From the NCBI GenBank assembly GCA_015665275.1, contig JADFAL010000029.1:1-64000 (forward strand): a stretch of DNA of 64,000 nt. Reading direction: 5' to 3'. Shown here in pieces: positions 26,403 through 34,708 of the stretch. Position 1 is the stretch's first letter; every line of letters begins with the position of its first letter. Made by a program: the position numbers and the translations under genes. The DNA is from Flavobacteriales bacterium. GTDB lineage: Bacteria > Bacteroidota > Bacteroidia > Flavobacteriales_D > Crocinitomicaceae. The notes under the pieces were generated by a model. It was not told the origin of the DNA, ran no database searches, and saw only the letters and a list, made by a program, of their open reading frames with translations.

Positions 26403-26900
26403 TCAGAGCGCCGCTTTAGCAGCATCATAATCTGGCTCATCAACCGTTTCCGCTACTTGTTCTGTATGAACGATTGTTCCTTCGGAATTTACCACAACAA
26501 TGCAACGTGAATGCAATCCTGATAGTGGACCGTCGATTAAATCCAGTCCGTATGTTTTACCGAAAGCTCCGGTATTAAAATCCGATAACATCACAATATT
26601 CTCAATGCCTTCTGCTCCACAAAATCGCTTTTGAGCAAATGGAAGATCACGCGAGATGCATAACACTTTTGTATTCTCTAAATTTGCCGCTTCTTGATTG
26701 AACCTTCGAACGGAAGTTGCGCAGGTTCCTGTATCGATACTTGGAAAAATGTTCAATACCAAATTCTGCCCTGCGAAATCAGAGAGCGATGCTGAAGATA
26801 AATCCGTTTGAATCATTGTAAAATCAGTTGCTTTTGTACCTACTGCTGGCAATTCTCCAGATGTATGAATTGTATTTCCTGCTAATGTTATTGTTGCCAT
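26403..26900 (-). CDS. tpx: Thiol peroxidase Tpx (atypical 2-Cys peroxiredoxin)
   Basis: A 165-residue peroxiredoxin of usual length. It has the peroxidatic cysteine in FPSIDTGTCATSVRRF (Cys60) and the resolving cysteine in KRFCGAEG (Cys94), exactly as in the Tpx family, and the TxxC-like active-site Thr/Ser are present. It reduces hydrogen peroxide and alkyl hydroperoxides using thioredoxin. The gene begins eight bases after a quinone-oxidoreductase-like gene, so the two probably share a transcript and respond together to oxidative stress. An extra cysteine (Cys81) is present and its role is unknown. Confidence 0.95.
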   Translation of the reverse strand: MATITLAGNTIHTSGELPAVGTKATDFTMIQTDLSSASLSDFAGQNLVLNIFPSIDTGTCATSVRRFNQEAANLENTKVLCISRDLPFAQKRFCGAEGIENIVMLSDFNTGAFGKTYGLDLIDGPLSGLHSRCIVVVNSEGTIVHTEQVAETVDEPDYDAAKAAL

Positions 26901-26908
26901 TTCTTTTA

Positions 26909-27937
26909 TTATTTAATTCTTACTCCTATTTTCCCCGTTGAATTTCCACTCTCTAGCATAGCGTGTGCTTCGGCCAATTTGTCCGCTTCGTACATTCCTC
27001 CAGATTGTGGTTTCAAATCACCAGATTGATACAACTTCACTACTTCTCGTAAACAATGCTTTAGCACTTCCGGTTTATTATCGGCGATCTTCAACATGTT
27101 GACTCCCAATATATTTTTCGATCGCATCATCAGTGCAATGGGCATTATTCGTCCCATTTTGAACACAAAGGATAGCGCAGATAAAATTCCAAGTTTACTA
27201 CCTGACAATTCAGAACCACCGAATAAAATCATGCGGCCACCTGACCCCAAAAGCGACATATCTTTCTTGTAAGTTGAACCAGCCACGGGGTTATAACTCA
27301 CGTCCAATCGTCCACCATTCAGTGCTTTTTCTACCTGTTCAACATAGTCGCCCGTTCGATAATTCACCACTGCGTCTGCTCCTAATTCCTTCACTAATGC
27401 TTCTTTTTCAGTACGACCTACTTTCGCTATGACAGTTGCTCCTCGGCGTTTCGCCATTTGAATAAGTAAGGTACCTACACCTCCGGCAGCAGCATGAACC
27501 AATACGGTATCACGCTCGTATACAGGGGTAAGATATTCGGCCATATAATACGCTGTCACACCTTGCGTACTGAGCGCCAACAATTCAATGGCTTCTTCAT
27601 TTGCGACTGGAACTACAGCATAATCATTGGTGATTAAATGCTTCGCGTATCCTCCAAATCGACAAAAGGCCAATACTCGTTTTCCAACAAGACTCTGGTC
27701 GGCATTATGTCCTACTTCAATGACTTTTCCAACGGCTTCGTAACCTACAATACAAGGCATAGGTGGCGCTTCGCGGTACAATCCTCTTCGCGCCATAACG
27801 TCGGCATAGTTCAAACCGAAGGCTTCTACTTCCACAATTACCTCATTCGATTTCAAAGCTGGCAACTCGAACGACCGTAGTTCAAATGCTTGTTTCGCGT
27901 CTCCTTTCTTGATTAGAAAATATCCTTCTGTTTTCAT
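26909..27937 (-). CDS. Zinc-independent medium-chain reductase, quinone oxidoreductase/VAT1-like
   Basis: A 342-residue medium-chain dehydrogenase/reductase. It has the groES-like N-terminal half (EAFGLNYADVMARRGLY) and the NADPH-binding fold with VLVHAAAGGVGTLLIQMAKRRGA (split here around AAAGGVG, about residue 152). The catalytic-zinc cysteines and histidines of alcohol dehydrogenases are lacking, which places it with quinone oxidoreductase and VAT-1-like enzymes. These reduce quinones or activated alkenes with NADPH. Eight bases separate it from tpx, so a role in detoxifying products of oxidative damage is a reasonable inference. The precise substrate is unknown. Confidence 0.88.
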   Translation of the reverse strand: MKTEGYFLIKKGDAKQAFELRSFELPALKSNEVIVEVEAFGLNYADVMARRGLYREAPPMPCIVGYEAVGKVIEVGHNADQSLVGKRVLAFCRFGGYAKHLITNDYAVVPVANEEAIELLALSTQGVTAYYMAEYLTPVYERDTVLVHAAAGGVGTLLIQMAKRRGATVIAKVGRTEKEALVKELGADAVVNYRTGDYVEQVEKALNGGRLDVSYNPVAGSTYKKDMSLLGSGGRMILFGGSELSGSKLGILSALSFVFKMGRIMPIALMMRSKNILGVNMLKIADNKPEVLKHCLREVVKLYQSGDLKPQSGGMYEADKLAEAHAMLESGNSTGKIGVRIK

Positions 27938-27987
27938 TTTTATCCGTTAACCCTTCTAAAATAAGGAGGATTCCTTTAGTTGCGTCC

Positions 27988-28022
27988 AAAAAAAAAGTCC
28001 TGATTGTTACATCAGGACTTTT
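27988..28022 (-). terminator. Rho-independent terminator of the lipoprotein gene
   Basis: A perfect 12-base-pair stem (AAAAGTCCTGAT with ATCAGGACTTTT) with a six-base loop. On the minus strand it runs into nine T residues. It lies 18 bases after the stop of the lipoprotein gene at 28041 and before the qor-tpx pair. Confidence 0.9.
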
Positions 28023-28040
28023 CATTGAATGGATTCAATG

Positions 28041-28508
28041 TTATTTTCTGTTGAAAGTCATTGTCAGAGTAGTTCCACGATCTTCCTCAGAGAAAGTAAG
28101 TGTATTCTCTGTCAACTTAATGTTTTGCTCTTTCGCTTGACCATCCATTGTTACAGTAAGCTTTTCACCATCAAGAGAATATGTTCCTTCTTGTGTCATT
28201 TTCTCATTCATAACGAATGTGTTCATGATGATTTTTCCGTCAGCAGTGAAACTATACAAAGTATTGTCCTTCATTTCCTGAATCATCCCTTCGAACATTG
28301 CTTTTTGCTCTTCTGGAATTTCCATTCCCATATCAAGATCAGTAAGTTTCCAATCTCCTACGATAGATGGACCGGACGCTTCGTCTTCTTTTCCGTCTTC
28401 TTTTGATTGTTCTGTTCCCTCTCCAGATGCGTCTTCTGTAGAATCGCTTCCACAAGAAACAAGGAACATTGAGCTAATTACTGCAAATGCGTAGATTGTT
28501 TTTTTCAT
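28041..28508 (-). CDS. Small lipoprotein, lipocalin-like in pattern
   Basis: A 155-residue lipoprotein. The ATG at 28508 starts a lipoprotein signal (MKKTIYAFAVISSMFLVSC, lipidated Cys19), so an in-frame ATG 25 codons upstream is not used. A long acidic, serine-rich linker follows. The domain (SIVGDWKLTDLDMGMEIPEE; LYSFTADGKIIMNTFVMNE; GTYSLDGEKLTVTMDG; LTMTFNRK) has the repeated strand pattern of lipocalin-like lipoproteins in Bacteroidota. The ligand is unknown. The interrupted gene directly upstream is a clear paralogue, sharing DLDMGMEIPEEQK, so this is a tandem duplication. A strong terminator follows. Confidence 0.85.
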   Translation of the reverse strand: MKKTIYAFAVISSMFLVSCGSDSTEDASGEGTEQSKEDGKEDEASGPSIVGDWKLTDLDMGMEIPEEQKAMFEGMIQEMKDNTLYSFTADGKIIMNTFVMNEKMTQEGTYSLDGEKLTVTMDGQAKEQNIKLTENTLTFSEEDRGTTLTMTFNRK

Positions 28509-28586
28509 GGTTTGTAGATTAAATTGATTTTTTATGAGGCCTGAAAGTACATATATTTCAGCAAATAGAAAGGAGTTGATCAAGAC

Positions 28587-28976
28587 TTATTTTCGCTCAA
28601 AAGTCATAGACATGGTCACGCCATTAGCCGATTCTTGGAAGCTCAGCGTCTCATCTGTTAAGTCAATTTCCTGATCGCTCGATTCTCCCTCAAAAATTAC
28701 CGTTAAAATATTTCCTTTTACGCTGTAGGTTCCTTCTTGACTCATCGCTTCCCCCATTACTGAAGTTCTCATCGTAATTTTCCCATCATCCGTAAAGGTA
28801 TAAACCGTTTTTTCCTTCATCTCTTCAATCGCAGATTCAAACATTTCTTTCTGCTCTTCTGGAATTTCCATCCCCATATCCAGATCTACCAATTCCCATT
28901 CACCCACTATAGAAGGAGCACAGGACTATAAAACGATAGCGAGAAATAGTATGGTGGTTATTAAGCTTGATTTCAT
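28587..28976 (-). pseudogene. Paralogous small lipoprotein gene interrupted by TAG in the lipobox
   Basis: Starting from the ATG at 28976, the frame reads MKSSLITTILFLAIVL, then TAG at codon 17, then SCAPSIVGEWELVDLDMGM and on to a stop at 28587. The stop falls at the second position of the lipobox (L-stop-S-C). A TTG leucine codon there would give a normal lipobox, LLSC. The rest is intact over 106 codons and closely parallels the downstream paralogue (VGDWKLTDLDMGMEIPEEQK there, VGEWELVDLDMGMEIPEEQK here). A GTG at codon 24 could start a cytoplasmic form of 106 residues, but without export it would lack its usual place. A recent one-base nonsense mutation is the simplest reading. Confidence 0.75.
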
Positions 28977-28995
28977 TATTCAACTATTAAGATGA

Positions 28996-29667
28996 TTATT
29001 TTATACCTGAAATCACAACGACAATTTCACCTTTCGGTGGATGCGCATCATAGTGTGCCTTAACTTCAGAAACAGGGCCACGTTGAAATTCTTCATACAT
29101 CTTTGACAATTCGCGTGCGACGCAAACCTCCCGGTCGGGGCCCATAAATTCCTCAATTTGTGCAAGGCATTTCTGTAAGCGATGCGGTGATTCATAAACT
29201 ATGGTTGTAATGTCTCTTTCGGCAATAGTTTTCAATAAGGTCTGACGTCCTTTTTTGTGCGGAAGAAATCCTTCATATATGAACTTGTCGCACGGGAAAC
29301 CGCTGGCAACAACCGCCGGAACAAACGCCGTAGGACCTGGCAAACAATCTACTGGAATTCCTTCTTTAATGCACTCGCGAATTAGTAAAAATCCTGGATC
29401 TGAAATACCAGGTGTACCGGCATCTGAAACCAAAACTGCATTCTCAACGGATGCAATTTTATCGATTGCTTGTTTCAAAGATTTGTGCTCGTTGTGGGCA
29501 TGAAAAGGTTGCAATGGTTTCTGAATTTCAAGATGCTGTAAGAGTCGTTTGGTAACTCTTGTATCTTCTGCGAAAATAATGTCGCATTCTTTCAAAATTC
29601 GGATGGCTCGAAGTGTGATATCTTCTAAATTGCCGATTGGCGTGGGAACCAAATATAGTTTGGACAT
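28996..29667 (-). CDS. rsmI: 16S rRNA (cytidine-1402-2'-O)-methyltransferase RsmI
   Basis: A 223-residue tetrapyrrole-methylase-fold enzyme. The signatures are LYLVPTPIGNLEDITLRA at the start, FAEDTRVTKRLL, HAHNEH, VSDAGTPGISDPG (SAM site), CLPGPTAFVPAVVASG and VYESPHRLQKCL, all in RsmI order. It methylates the ribose of C1402 in 16S rRNA together with RsmH to tune decoding. It is slightly shorter than E. coli RsmI (286 residues) because it ends soon after the PPKGEIVVVI strand, as is common in Bacteroidota. It follows an RDD-family gene by three bases and is probably cotranscribed with it. Confidence 0.95.
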   Translation of the reverse strand: MSKLYLVPTPIGNLEDITLRAIRILKECDIIFAEDTRVTKRLLQHLEIQKPLQPFHAHNEHKSLKQAIDKIASVENAVLVSDAGTPGISDPGFLLIRECIKEGIPVDCLPGPTAFVPAVVASGFPCDKFIYEGFLPHKKGRQTLLKTIAERDITTIVYESPHRLQKCLAQIEEFMGPDREVCVARELSKMYEEFQRGPVSEVKAHYDAHPPKGEIVVVISGIK

Positions 29668-29670
29668 AAA

Positions 29671-30456
29671 TTAAGATCGCGTTAGGACTACGTAATCCTG
29701 CAATAAGGTCTGCAGAAACTTCAATCGTTTATCTGGAGTTTTTTCTAGTCCGATCAATCGAGCAGATTCATCTGCCAGTTCAATGGCGAACTTCTTGGTT
29801 TCCGAATTTGGATACTTGCGTACTCGTTGAATGGTATTTTTGATCAACAACATGTCCTCATCCGTGAATCGGATCACGTTCGGATATTCCGGCGTGTAAT
29901 TCTCTTGGCTTTTGATGGAAAGTACATCGCGGAGTGAATATCGTACAGCGGATTTATCTTTGATTACGATGGTTCCAGCCATAACATCTCCCATGCGCTG
30001 CTTCTTGTCTGAAACACTCGCATACATAAACCCAATAATCCCAAATCCTATATGAATCATCCCTACGTATAATAGGTTTTCAACCGGTAAAAAGAAACTA
30101 AAGGCAATCCACATAAAGTGACCTTTAAAAATCCAGCGCGTAAAGATTTCGCGCAATCCCGGGCGCTCTCCATCCGTTGTTACTACCCGAATTCCAATTG
30201 CGTACTTTCCAAGGGTTTGTCCATGAGTGAGATATTCCAGTATCGGATGATAAAAAATCCAGGGAATTTTCATGATGATTAATTCCCAGAGAAGCACAAA
30301 TTTTGAATCAATCCCACGAATGATAATCATCATAATGATCAAATACACAGCTACAGTCGTGGCATCAATAATAGTTGCGGTAGTACGCTGAATTACCGTA
30401 GCATACTCATACTCGACTTTTACGTTCTGTGCGGATACAAATTCGACCGATTTCAT
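29671..30456 (-). CDS. RDD family membrane protein
   Basis: A 261-residue protein. The N-terminal half carries the RDD domain with three or four membrane segments. The Arg-Asp-Asp region appears as QRTTATIIDATTV (about residues 23-35), and THGQTLGKYAIGIRVVTTDG and KQRMGDVMAGTIVIKD are the two other RDD landmarks. About 90 soluble residues follow (DEDMLLIKNTIQRVRKYPNS), rich in basic and acidic helices. The function is unknown; some RDD proteins act as ion transporters. It lies three bases before rsmI. A TATCTTTA box (30476-30483, minus strand) is a weak promoter candidate. Confidence 0.85.
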   Translation of the reverse strand: MKSVEFVSAQNVKVEYEYATVIQRTTATIIDATTVAVYLIIMMIIIRGIDSKFVLLWELIIMKIPWIFYHPILEYLTHGQTLGKYAIGIRVVTTDGERPGLREIFTRWIFKGHFMWIAFSFFLPVENLLYVGMIHIGFGIIGFMYASVSDKKQRMGDVMAGTIVIKDKSAVRYSLRDVLSIKSQENYTPEYPNVIRFTDEDMLLIKNTIQRVRKYPNSETKKFAIELADESARLIGLEKTPDKRLKFLQTLLQDYVVLTRS

Positions 30457-30645
30457 TTCTCAGTTTCTTGAGGCTTAAAGATAAACAAATAGAGAAAAGA
30501 TCGCTTCGCTTTGAGATATTAGACCGCGCGACTTCGAAGAGTCACAGTCTGCGCATATAGATACGAAGCGCTGCACTATTTATCAAAATGGGAACTCAAT
30601 ATCACGCAGCTTACTCTTTTACCAATTATCATTTCACCTTTCATC

Positions 30646-30668
30646 TAATTTAGACTTCCTCTAAATTA
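30646..30668. promoter_or_regulatory. Inverted repeat upstream of hemA
   Basis: TAATTTAG (30646-30653) and CTAAATTA (30661-30668) form a perfect eight-base inverted repeat with a seven-base spacer, 60 bases before the hemA start. It could be an operator or a weak RNA hairpin. I recognise no known regulator motif. Confidence 0.35.
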
Positions 30669-30728
30669 CTTTCATGACAATACTATGACACTATAAATGG
30701 CTTTCATAGCGTTCTTTGTGGTGTGAAG

Positions 30729-31967
30729 ATGGACAATCAGTTAAATACGCTGCACACGATTGCTTTTACGCACAGAAATCTTCCTGTATCAGAGATTGGT
30801 AATTTACATATCGATCCCAATGATCAGAAAGAGCGTTTGACGGCGTTTAAGACGGCAATGAATCTGGAGGAATTACAGTTTCTTTCAACCTGTAACCGTG
30901 TGGAGTTTCTTTTCGTTACTGATGACATTGTCGATCACCGTTTTCTTCACCGTTTCTTCAATGCACTTTATCCGAATCTGTCTGATGCGCAACGTACCTT
31001 GTTCGCTGATTCTGCCGAAGATTACACCGGGATTAACGCTGTAGAACACTTGTTCAGCGTAGCCTCTTCCGTTGAATCCATGGTTGTTGGTGAGCGCGAA
31101 ATCATTACGCAGGTTCGAAAAGCCTTTGAGGATTGCCGTAAAATGCAGTTGACCGGAGATACCATTCGTTTGGTCATGCGCCATACGATTGAAACGGCCA
31201 AAAAAGTATACACGGAAACGAATATCGCTCGACGTCCGGTATCGGTAGTTTCATTGGCGTATCACAAATTACGTGATTTGAACGTTCCAATGGATTCCCG
31301 CATTTTGATTATTGGTGCCGGTGTGACCAACACGAATATGAGTCGTTTCTTACGCAAGCACGGATTCGAGCAATTTCACGTGTTCAACAGAACATTTGAG
31401 AAAGCGGAAAAATTGGCTAGTGATTTAAATGGCAAAGCGCACAAGCTAGACGAATTGAATTCCTTCGATGGAGGATTCGATGTAATTATTACTTGCACCG
31501 GAGCCGAGAAGCACATCATTACAAAAGACATTTACAAACAGCTTTTGCAAGGCGAAACAGATCGTAAAATTGTGATCGATATCGCCATCCCGCAAGATTT
31601 GTCTCCTGAAATAATTGCTGACAACAACATTACACACATTTCAGTGGAAGTGTTGCAGGAAATCTCGAATGCGAACTTGAAAGAACGCTCCAAAGAAATC
31701 CAGCACGTTGAGCAAATCATCAGTGAAGCGCTTTACGAATTTGAGCACATTCATCAATCAAGAATTGTGGAATTGGCCATGCGCTCTGTTCCTGAAAAGG
31801 TGAAAGAAATTCGTAGCAACGCTATTGAAAATGTATTCCACAATGAATTGGCATCTCTGGACAATGAGTCACGCGAGGTGGTTGAGAAAATTATGGGATA
31901 CATGGAGAAAAAATACATGAGCATGCCGATGCTGATGGCCAAAGAAATACTCCTTAAAAAACGTTAG
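30729..31967 (+). CDS. hemA: Glutamyl-tRNA reductase HemA
   Basis: A 412-residue enzyme that reduces glutamyl-tRNA to glutamate-1-semialdehyde, the first step of heme synthesis. The active-site cysteine is in LSTCNRVEF (Cys55). The glutamate-site helix VESMVVGEREIITQVRKAF, the NADPH loop IIGAGVTNTNM (about residue 193) and the C-terminal dimerisation helix are all present. The ATG at 30729 is preferred to a GTG two codons upstream. It heads hemA-hemC-hemD. hemC starts two bases after its stop. HemB, HemL and later steps are not in the window. Confidence 0.96.
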   Translation: MDNQLNTLHTIAFTHRNLPVSEIGNLHIDPNDQKERLTAFKTAMNLEELQFLSTCNRVEFLFVTDDIVDHRFLHRFFNALYPNLSDAQRTLFADSAEDYTGINAVEHLFSVASSVESMVVGEREIITQVRKAFEDCRKMQLTGDTIRLVMRHTIETAKKVYTETNIARRPVSVVSLAYHKLRDLNVPMDSRILIIGAGVTNTNMSRFLRKHGFEQFHVFNRTFEKAEKLASDLNGKAHKLDELNSFDGGFDVIITCTGAEKHIITKDIYKQLLQGETDRKIVIDIAIPQDLSPEIIADNNITHISVEVLQEISNANLKERSKEIQHVEQIISEALYEFEHIHQSRIVELAMRSVPEKVKEIRSNAIENVFHNELASLDNESREVVEKIMGYMEKKYMSMPMLMAKEILLKKR

Positions 31968-31969
31968 AA

Positions 31970-32866
31970 ATGAAACACGTGATCATTGGATCGCGAGGTA
32001 GTGACCTTGCACTTTGGCAAGCCCATTTTGTTGAATCCGAACTGAAGCGATTGGGATGCACCGTAGAAATTAAAATCATCAAAACACAAGGAGATCGTAT
32101 TCAGAACCTGAGTTTTGATAAGTTGGAAGGAAAGGGTTTTTTCACCAAAGAAATCGAAGATCAGCTGTTGGACGGAACCATCGATCTTGCCGTGCACTCT
32201 CACAAAGATTTGGAAACAAATCCTCCTGCTGGATTGAAAATTTCTTGCGTTTCTGAGCGCGCGCATCCTTCAGATTTACTTTTAATTCGAAAAGAGTCTG
32301 CCGATGCCAATGAAAAGTGGTCGTTGAAAAAGAATGCGGTGGTTGGAACCTCTTCTGCCAGAAGAAAATCACAACTAAAAACCCTTCGCCCGGATATTTC
32401 TACAAATGATTTACGTGGTAACGTTCCTACTCGAATTAATAAATTACGTCAGGGAAATTATGATGCGATCGTTTTGGCGAAAGCAGGAATCGATCGATTG
32501 GAAATTGATCTTTCCGAATTCCACGTAACGGTTTTTGACCCTACTGAATTCATACCGGCACCCGCGCAAGGTGTTCTTGGTTTGCAAATTCGTGAAGGTG
32601 ACGATTCGTTGCATGATGTGCTTCAGGAAATGAACCATCCGGAAGTTCAAAAACGCATTGAATTGGAACGAAAGGTCTTGAACTTGCTGGAAGGCGGATG
32701 TCAACTTCCGCTAGGCGTCTATTGCACTGAAAACGATATGTTGCATGTTGCGTATGCCCAAAGTGCCGACGAGACTTCCTCTTTCTTGCACTACGCGGTA
32801 AAGGACTACAGCACTATAGCTCAGGAAGTGATAAGCGATCTGCACGAGCTGGCTAGCAATGCTTAA
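31970..32866 (+). CDS. hemC: Hydroxymethylbilane synthase (porphobilinogen deaminase) HemC
   Basis: A 298-residue enzyme that joins four porphobilinogens into hydroxymethylbilane. Seen: the start IIGSRGSDLALWQA, the substrate loop VHSHKDLETNPP (with the catalytic Asp), TSSARRKSQL, DLRGNVPTRINKL and PAPAQGVLGLQIR. The cysteine that carries the dipyrromethane cofactor is in LEGGCQLPLG (Cys244). The C-terminal domain is shorter than in E. coli HemC. Start at two bases after hemA; the end overlaps hemD by eight bases. Confidence 0.96.
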   Translation: MKHVIIGSRGSDLALWQAHFVESELKRLGCTVEIKIIKTQGDRIQNLSFDKLEGKGFFTKEIEDQLLDGTIDLAVHSHKDLETNPPAGLKISCVSERAHPSDLLLIRKESADANEKWSLKKNAVVGTSSARRKSQLKTLRPDISTNDLRGNVPTRINKLRQGNYDAIVLAKAGIDRLEIDLSEFHVTVFDPTEFIPAPAQGVLGLQIREGDDSLHDVLQEMNHPEVQKRIELERKVLNLLEGGCQLPLGVYCTENDMLHVAYAQSADETSSFLHYAVKDYSTIAQEVISDLHELASNA

Positions 32867-33539
32867 ATCCATTTTTATATCAAAGCATTCAGGGGAGACA
32901 CTGGAACTTCAGCAATTCGCTGATGCCAACGATATCCAACTCACTTCGAAAAGTTTTCTGGAGTTTAAACCTGTTGCATTCGAACTTCCTTCAAGCTTTG
33001 ATGTCCTCTTTTTTGGCAGTCCTAGAGCCGTAGTATTCTTTCAAAGTCGACATGCAATTCCCAATAACGTATTGCTTGCTTCTGTGGGAGGGAAAACAAC
33101 GGGCTTATTACAATCCATGGGGCATGAAGTGGCTTTTAGCGGAGAAAATAAAGGAAGCATTTCTGAAGTGGCGGAGTATTTTCAAAAGTGGTTGGGCGAT
33201 CGAAAGGTGTTGTTCCCGGTATCAACAAAATCCCTCGGAACCATCTCCAAAGGCCTTCCGGCACATCAAGCATTGCACGTTGAATGCTATGAGACGGTGA
33301 TCATAGATCATCAATTGAATTCAGCATTCGACGCTTATGTATTCACCAGTCCATCGAATGTCGAGGGGTTTTTCGCTAAAAATGCGCTGCCCAAATCATC
33401 GACCGTTATTGCTTGGGGAGAAAGCACGCATCTTGCATTAAGCGCCAAAGAGGTAACAACTACGACGGTACTTTCCAATCCATCGATTTCAGAATTGATC
33501 AATGTGCTGAGTATCTCAGGTTCACCTATCAGCAAATGA
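32859..33539 (+). CDS. hemD: Uroporphyrinogen-III synthase HemD
   Basis: A 226-residue protein of the HemD fold, which inverts ring D while closing hydroxymethylbilane to uroporphyrinogen III. The family is poorly conserved, so the call rests on a two-domain alpha/beta pattern, the loops FFGSPRAVVFFQ and YVFTSPSNVEGFF, the short VIAWGEST segment near the end, and its place directly after hemC with an eight-base overlap. The stop lies 11 bases inside the convergent LamG gene at 33529. Confidence 0.9.
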   Translation: MLKSIFISKHSGETLELQQFADANDIQLTSKSFLEFKPVAFELPSSFDVLFFGSPRAVVFFQSRHAIPNNVLLASVGGKTTGLLQSMGHEVAFSGENKGSISEVAEYFQKWLGDRKVLFPVSTKSLGTISKGLPAHQALHVECYETVIIDHQLNSAFDAYVFTSPSNVEGFFAKNALPKSSTVIAWGESTHLALSAKEVTTTTVLSNPSISELINVLSISGSPISK

Positions 33540-34491
33540 CCAGTTTTCGAACCCGTACAGAAGCATCTTGCGTTTTTACCCTAACGGAATAAACACCATT
33601 GCTTAAATGGCTAATATCAACTGATTCACCTACCTCATCTTCTTCTAACACTAATTCTCCGGCACTATTGTAAACCTTCACCGAAACTGCCGGGTTATCT
33701 GATGCAATACTCACATAATCCGCAGCAGGATTTGGGTACAACTTCACATCTGATGGAACTTCAGCACCTATTTCGGCGACGTTTAAGGTTGGATCTTCTT
33801 CAGCACAAAGCATGTTGATTTCACTTTCGCTTAGGACGCGGTTATAAAGTCGAATGTCATCAATATCACCTGTAAAATAGCGTCCCGATGCTTGATTGAA
33901 CCGACCAATTGCCAAGTTTTGGTTTGGATCGTAGGGGGTTCCTTGATATTGAGCCGTGTAAATTAGATCACAATCAATATAGAGAGACAGCGTTTGCGTT
34001 GATGCGTCTCGCAGGCAAACGATAAAATGCCATTGACCATCATTTACTTGCACCGTTCCTTCTGCAGTATAGGGGCTAAATGTATTGGGGGTGCTCGTGG
34101 TATTGGTAAACCCAACACTGTTTGCTGCAATGGAGGGATGATGATATAAAATGCTCCACGACGACGATTCTAAATACGGTAAGGCGATAATTCTTGCGTG
34201 TTGGTTGTCTGTAGATCGAATCCAAACACAAACGGAAACATCTGGGGCAGCAAAAACGGAAGATTGCGCCACTTCCATATATTCTGTTCCATCAAAATAG
34301 TAAGCAAAATTGCTGTTTCCAAAGCGGTCTGTTGAAGGACTTGCTGTATTAACCGCAATATCATATCCATTACCACTTTGGTCGCTTGTAGCGCCATTAT
34401 TAAAATAGTACTGAGCAACAAGTCCATTGCTTAATTGAGCAAACGAAGATAAACTTACAGCCAAGGATAGAAAGGCGATAAATAATTTCAT
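33529..34491 (-). CDS. T9SS-secreted LamG/concanavalin A-like protein
   Basis: A 320-residue secreted protein. The ATG at 34491 begins the signal peptide (MKLFIAFLSLAVSLSSFAQ); an in-frame ATG 18 codons upstream falls within the promoter. A laminin-G-like (concanavalin A) domain fills about 25-230 (LVAQYYFNNGATSDQSGNG; WIRSTDNQHARIIA; GDIDDIRLYNRVLSESEI). The type A sorting domain follows (about 245-320; VKLYPNPAADYVSI, then VDISHLSNGVYSVRVKT). LamG domains often bind glycans or proteins, and here it is the only functional domain. The ligand is unknown. The 3' end overlaps hemD by 11 bases. Confidence 0.9.
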   Translation of the reverse strand: MKLFIAFLSLAVSLSSFAQLSNGLVAQYYFNNGATSDQSGNGYDIAVNTASPSTDRFGNSNFAYYFDGTEYMEVAQSSVFAAPDVSVCVWIRSTDNQHARIIALPYLESSSWSILYHHPSIAANSVGFTNTTSTPNTFSPYTAEGTVQVNDGQWHFIVCLRDASTQTLSLYIDCDLIYTAQYQGTPYDPNQNLAIGRFNQASGRYFTGDIDDIRLYNRVLSESEINMLCAEEDPTLNVAEIGAEVPSDVKLYPNPAADYVSIASDNPAVSVKVYNSAGELVLEEDEVGESVDISHLSNGVYSVRVKTQDASVRVRKLVIC

Positions 34492-34509
34492 GAGATGTAT
34501 AATTTGAAT

Positions 34510-34538
34510 TAAAAATACCACATCCATTCTAAAACCAA
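34510..34538 (-). promoter_or_regulatory. Candidate promoter for the LamG protein gene
   Basis: On the minus strand TTG (34536-34538), 18 bases, then TATTTTTA (34510-34517), one mismatch from TAnnTTTG. It supports the start at 34491. Confidence 0.5.
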
Positions 34539-34552
34539 AAATCAACTGGCTG

Positions 34553-34583
34553 AAAAAAAGGGCTATCCCTGTCGAGATAGCCC
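34553..34583 (-). terminator. Rho-independent terminator of the M43 metalloprotease gene
   Basis: GGGCTATC and GATAGCCC form a perfect eight-base stem (34560-34583) around an eight-base loop. On the minus strand it is followed by seven T residues. It lies about 125 bases after the metalloprotease stop. Confidence 0.8.
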
Positions 34584-34708
34584 TTCGTCATAAGTACAGT
34601 GTAATCTTAGTCAGACTACAATGATTGTACATGTTTCGCGCATGCACAACTTCTTACATAGGTAAAGGGACGCACCTAAATGCATCCCTTCCTGATAGTG
34701 TTATGAGT

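Noticed and set aside
28996..29667. A uroporphyrin methylase (CobA/HemX-like) reading of the tetrapyrrole-methylase fold
   Set aside because: The order of motifs (PTPIGNLEDITLRA, AEDTR, SDAGTPGISDPG, YESPHR) is that of RsmI, and the gene is not next to siroheme or cobalamin genes.
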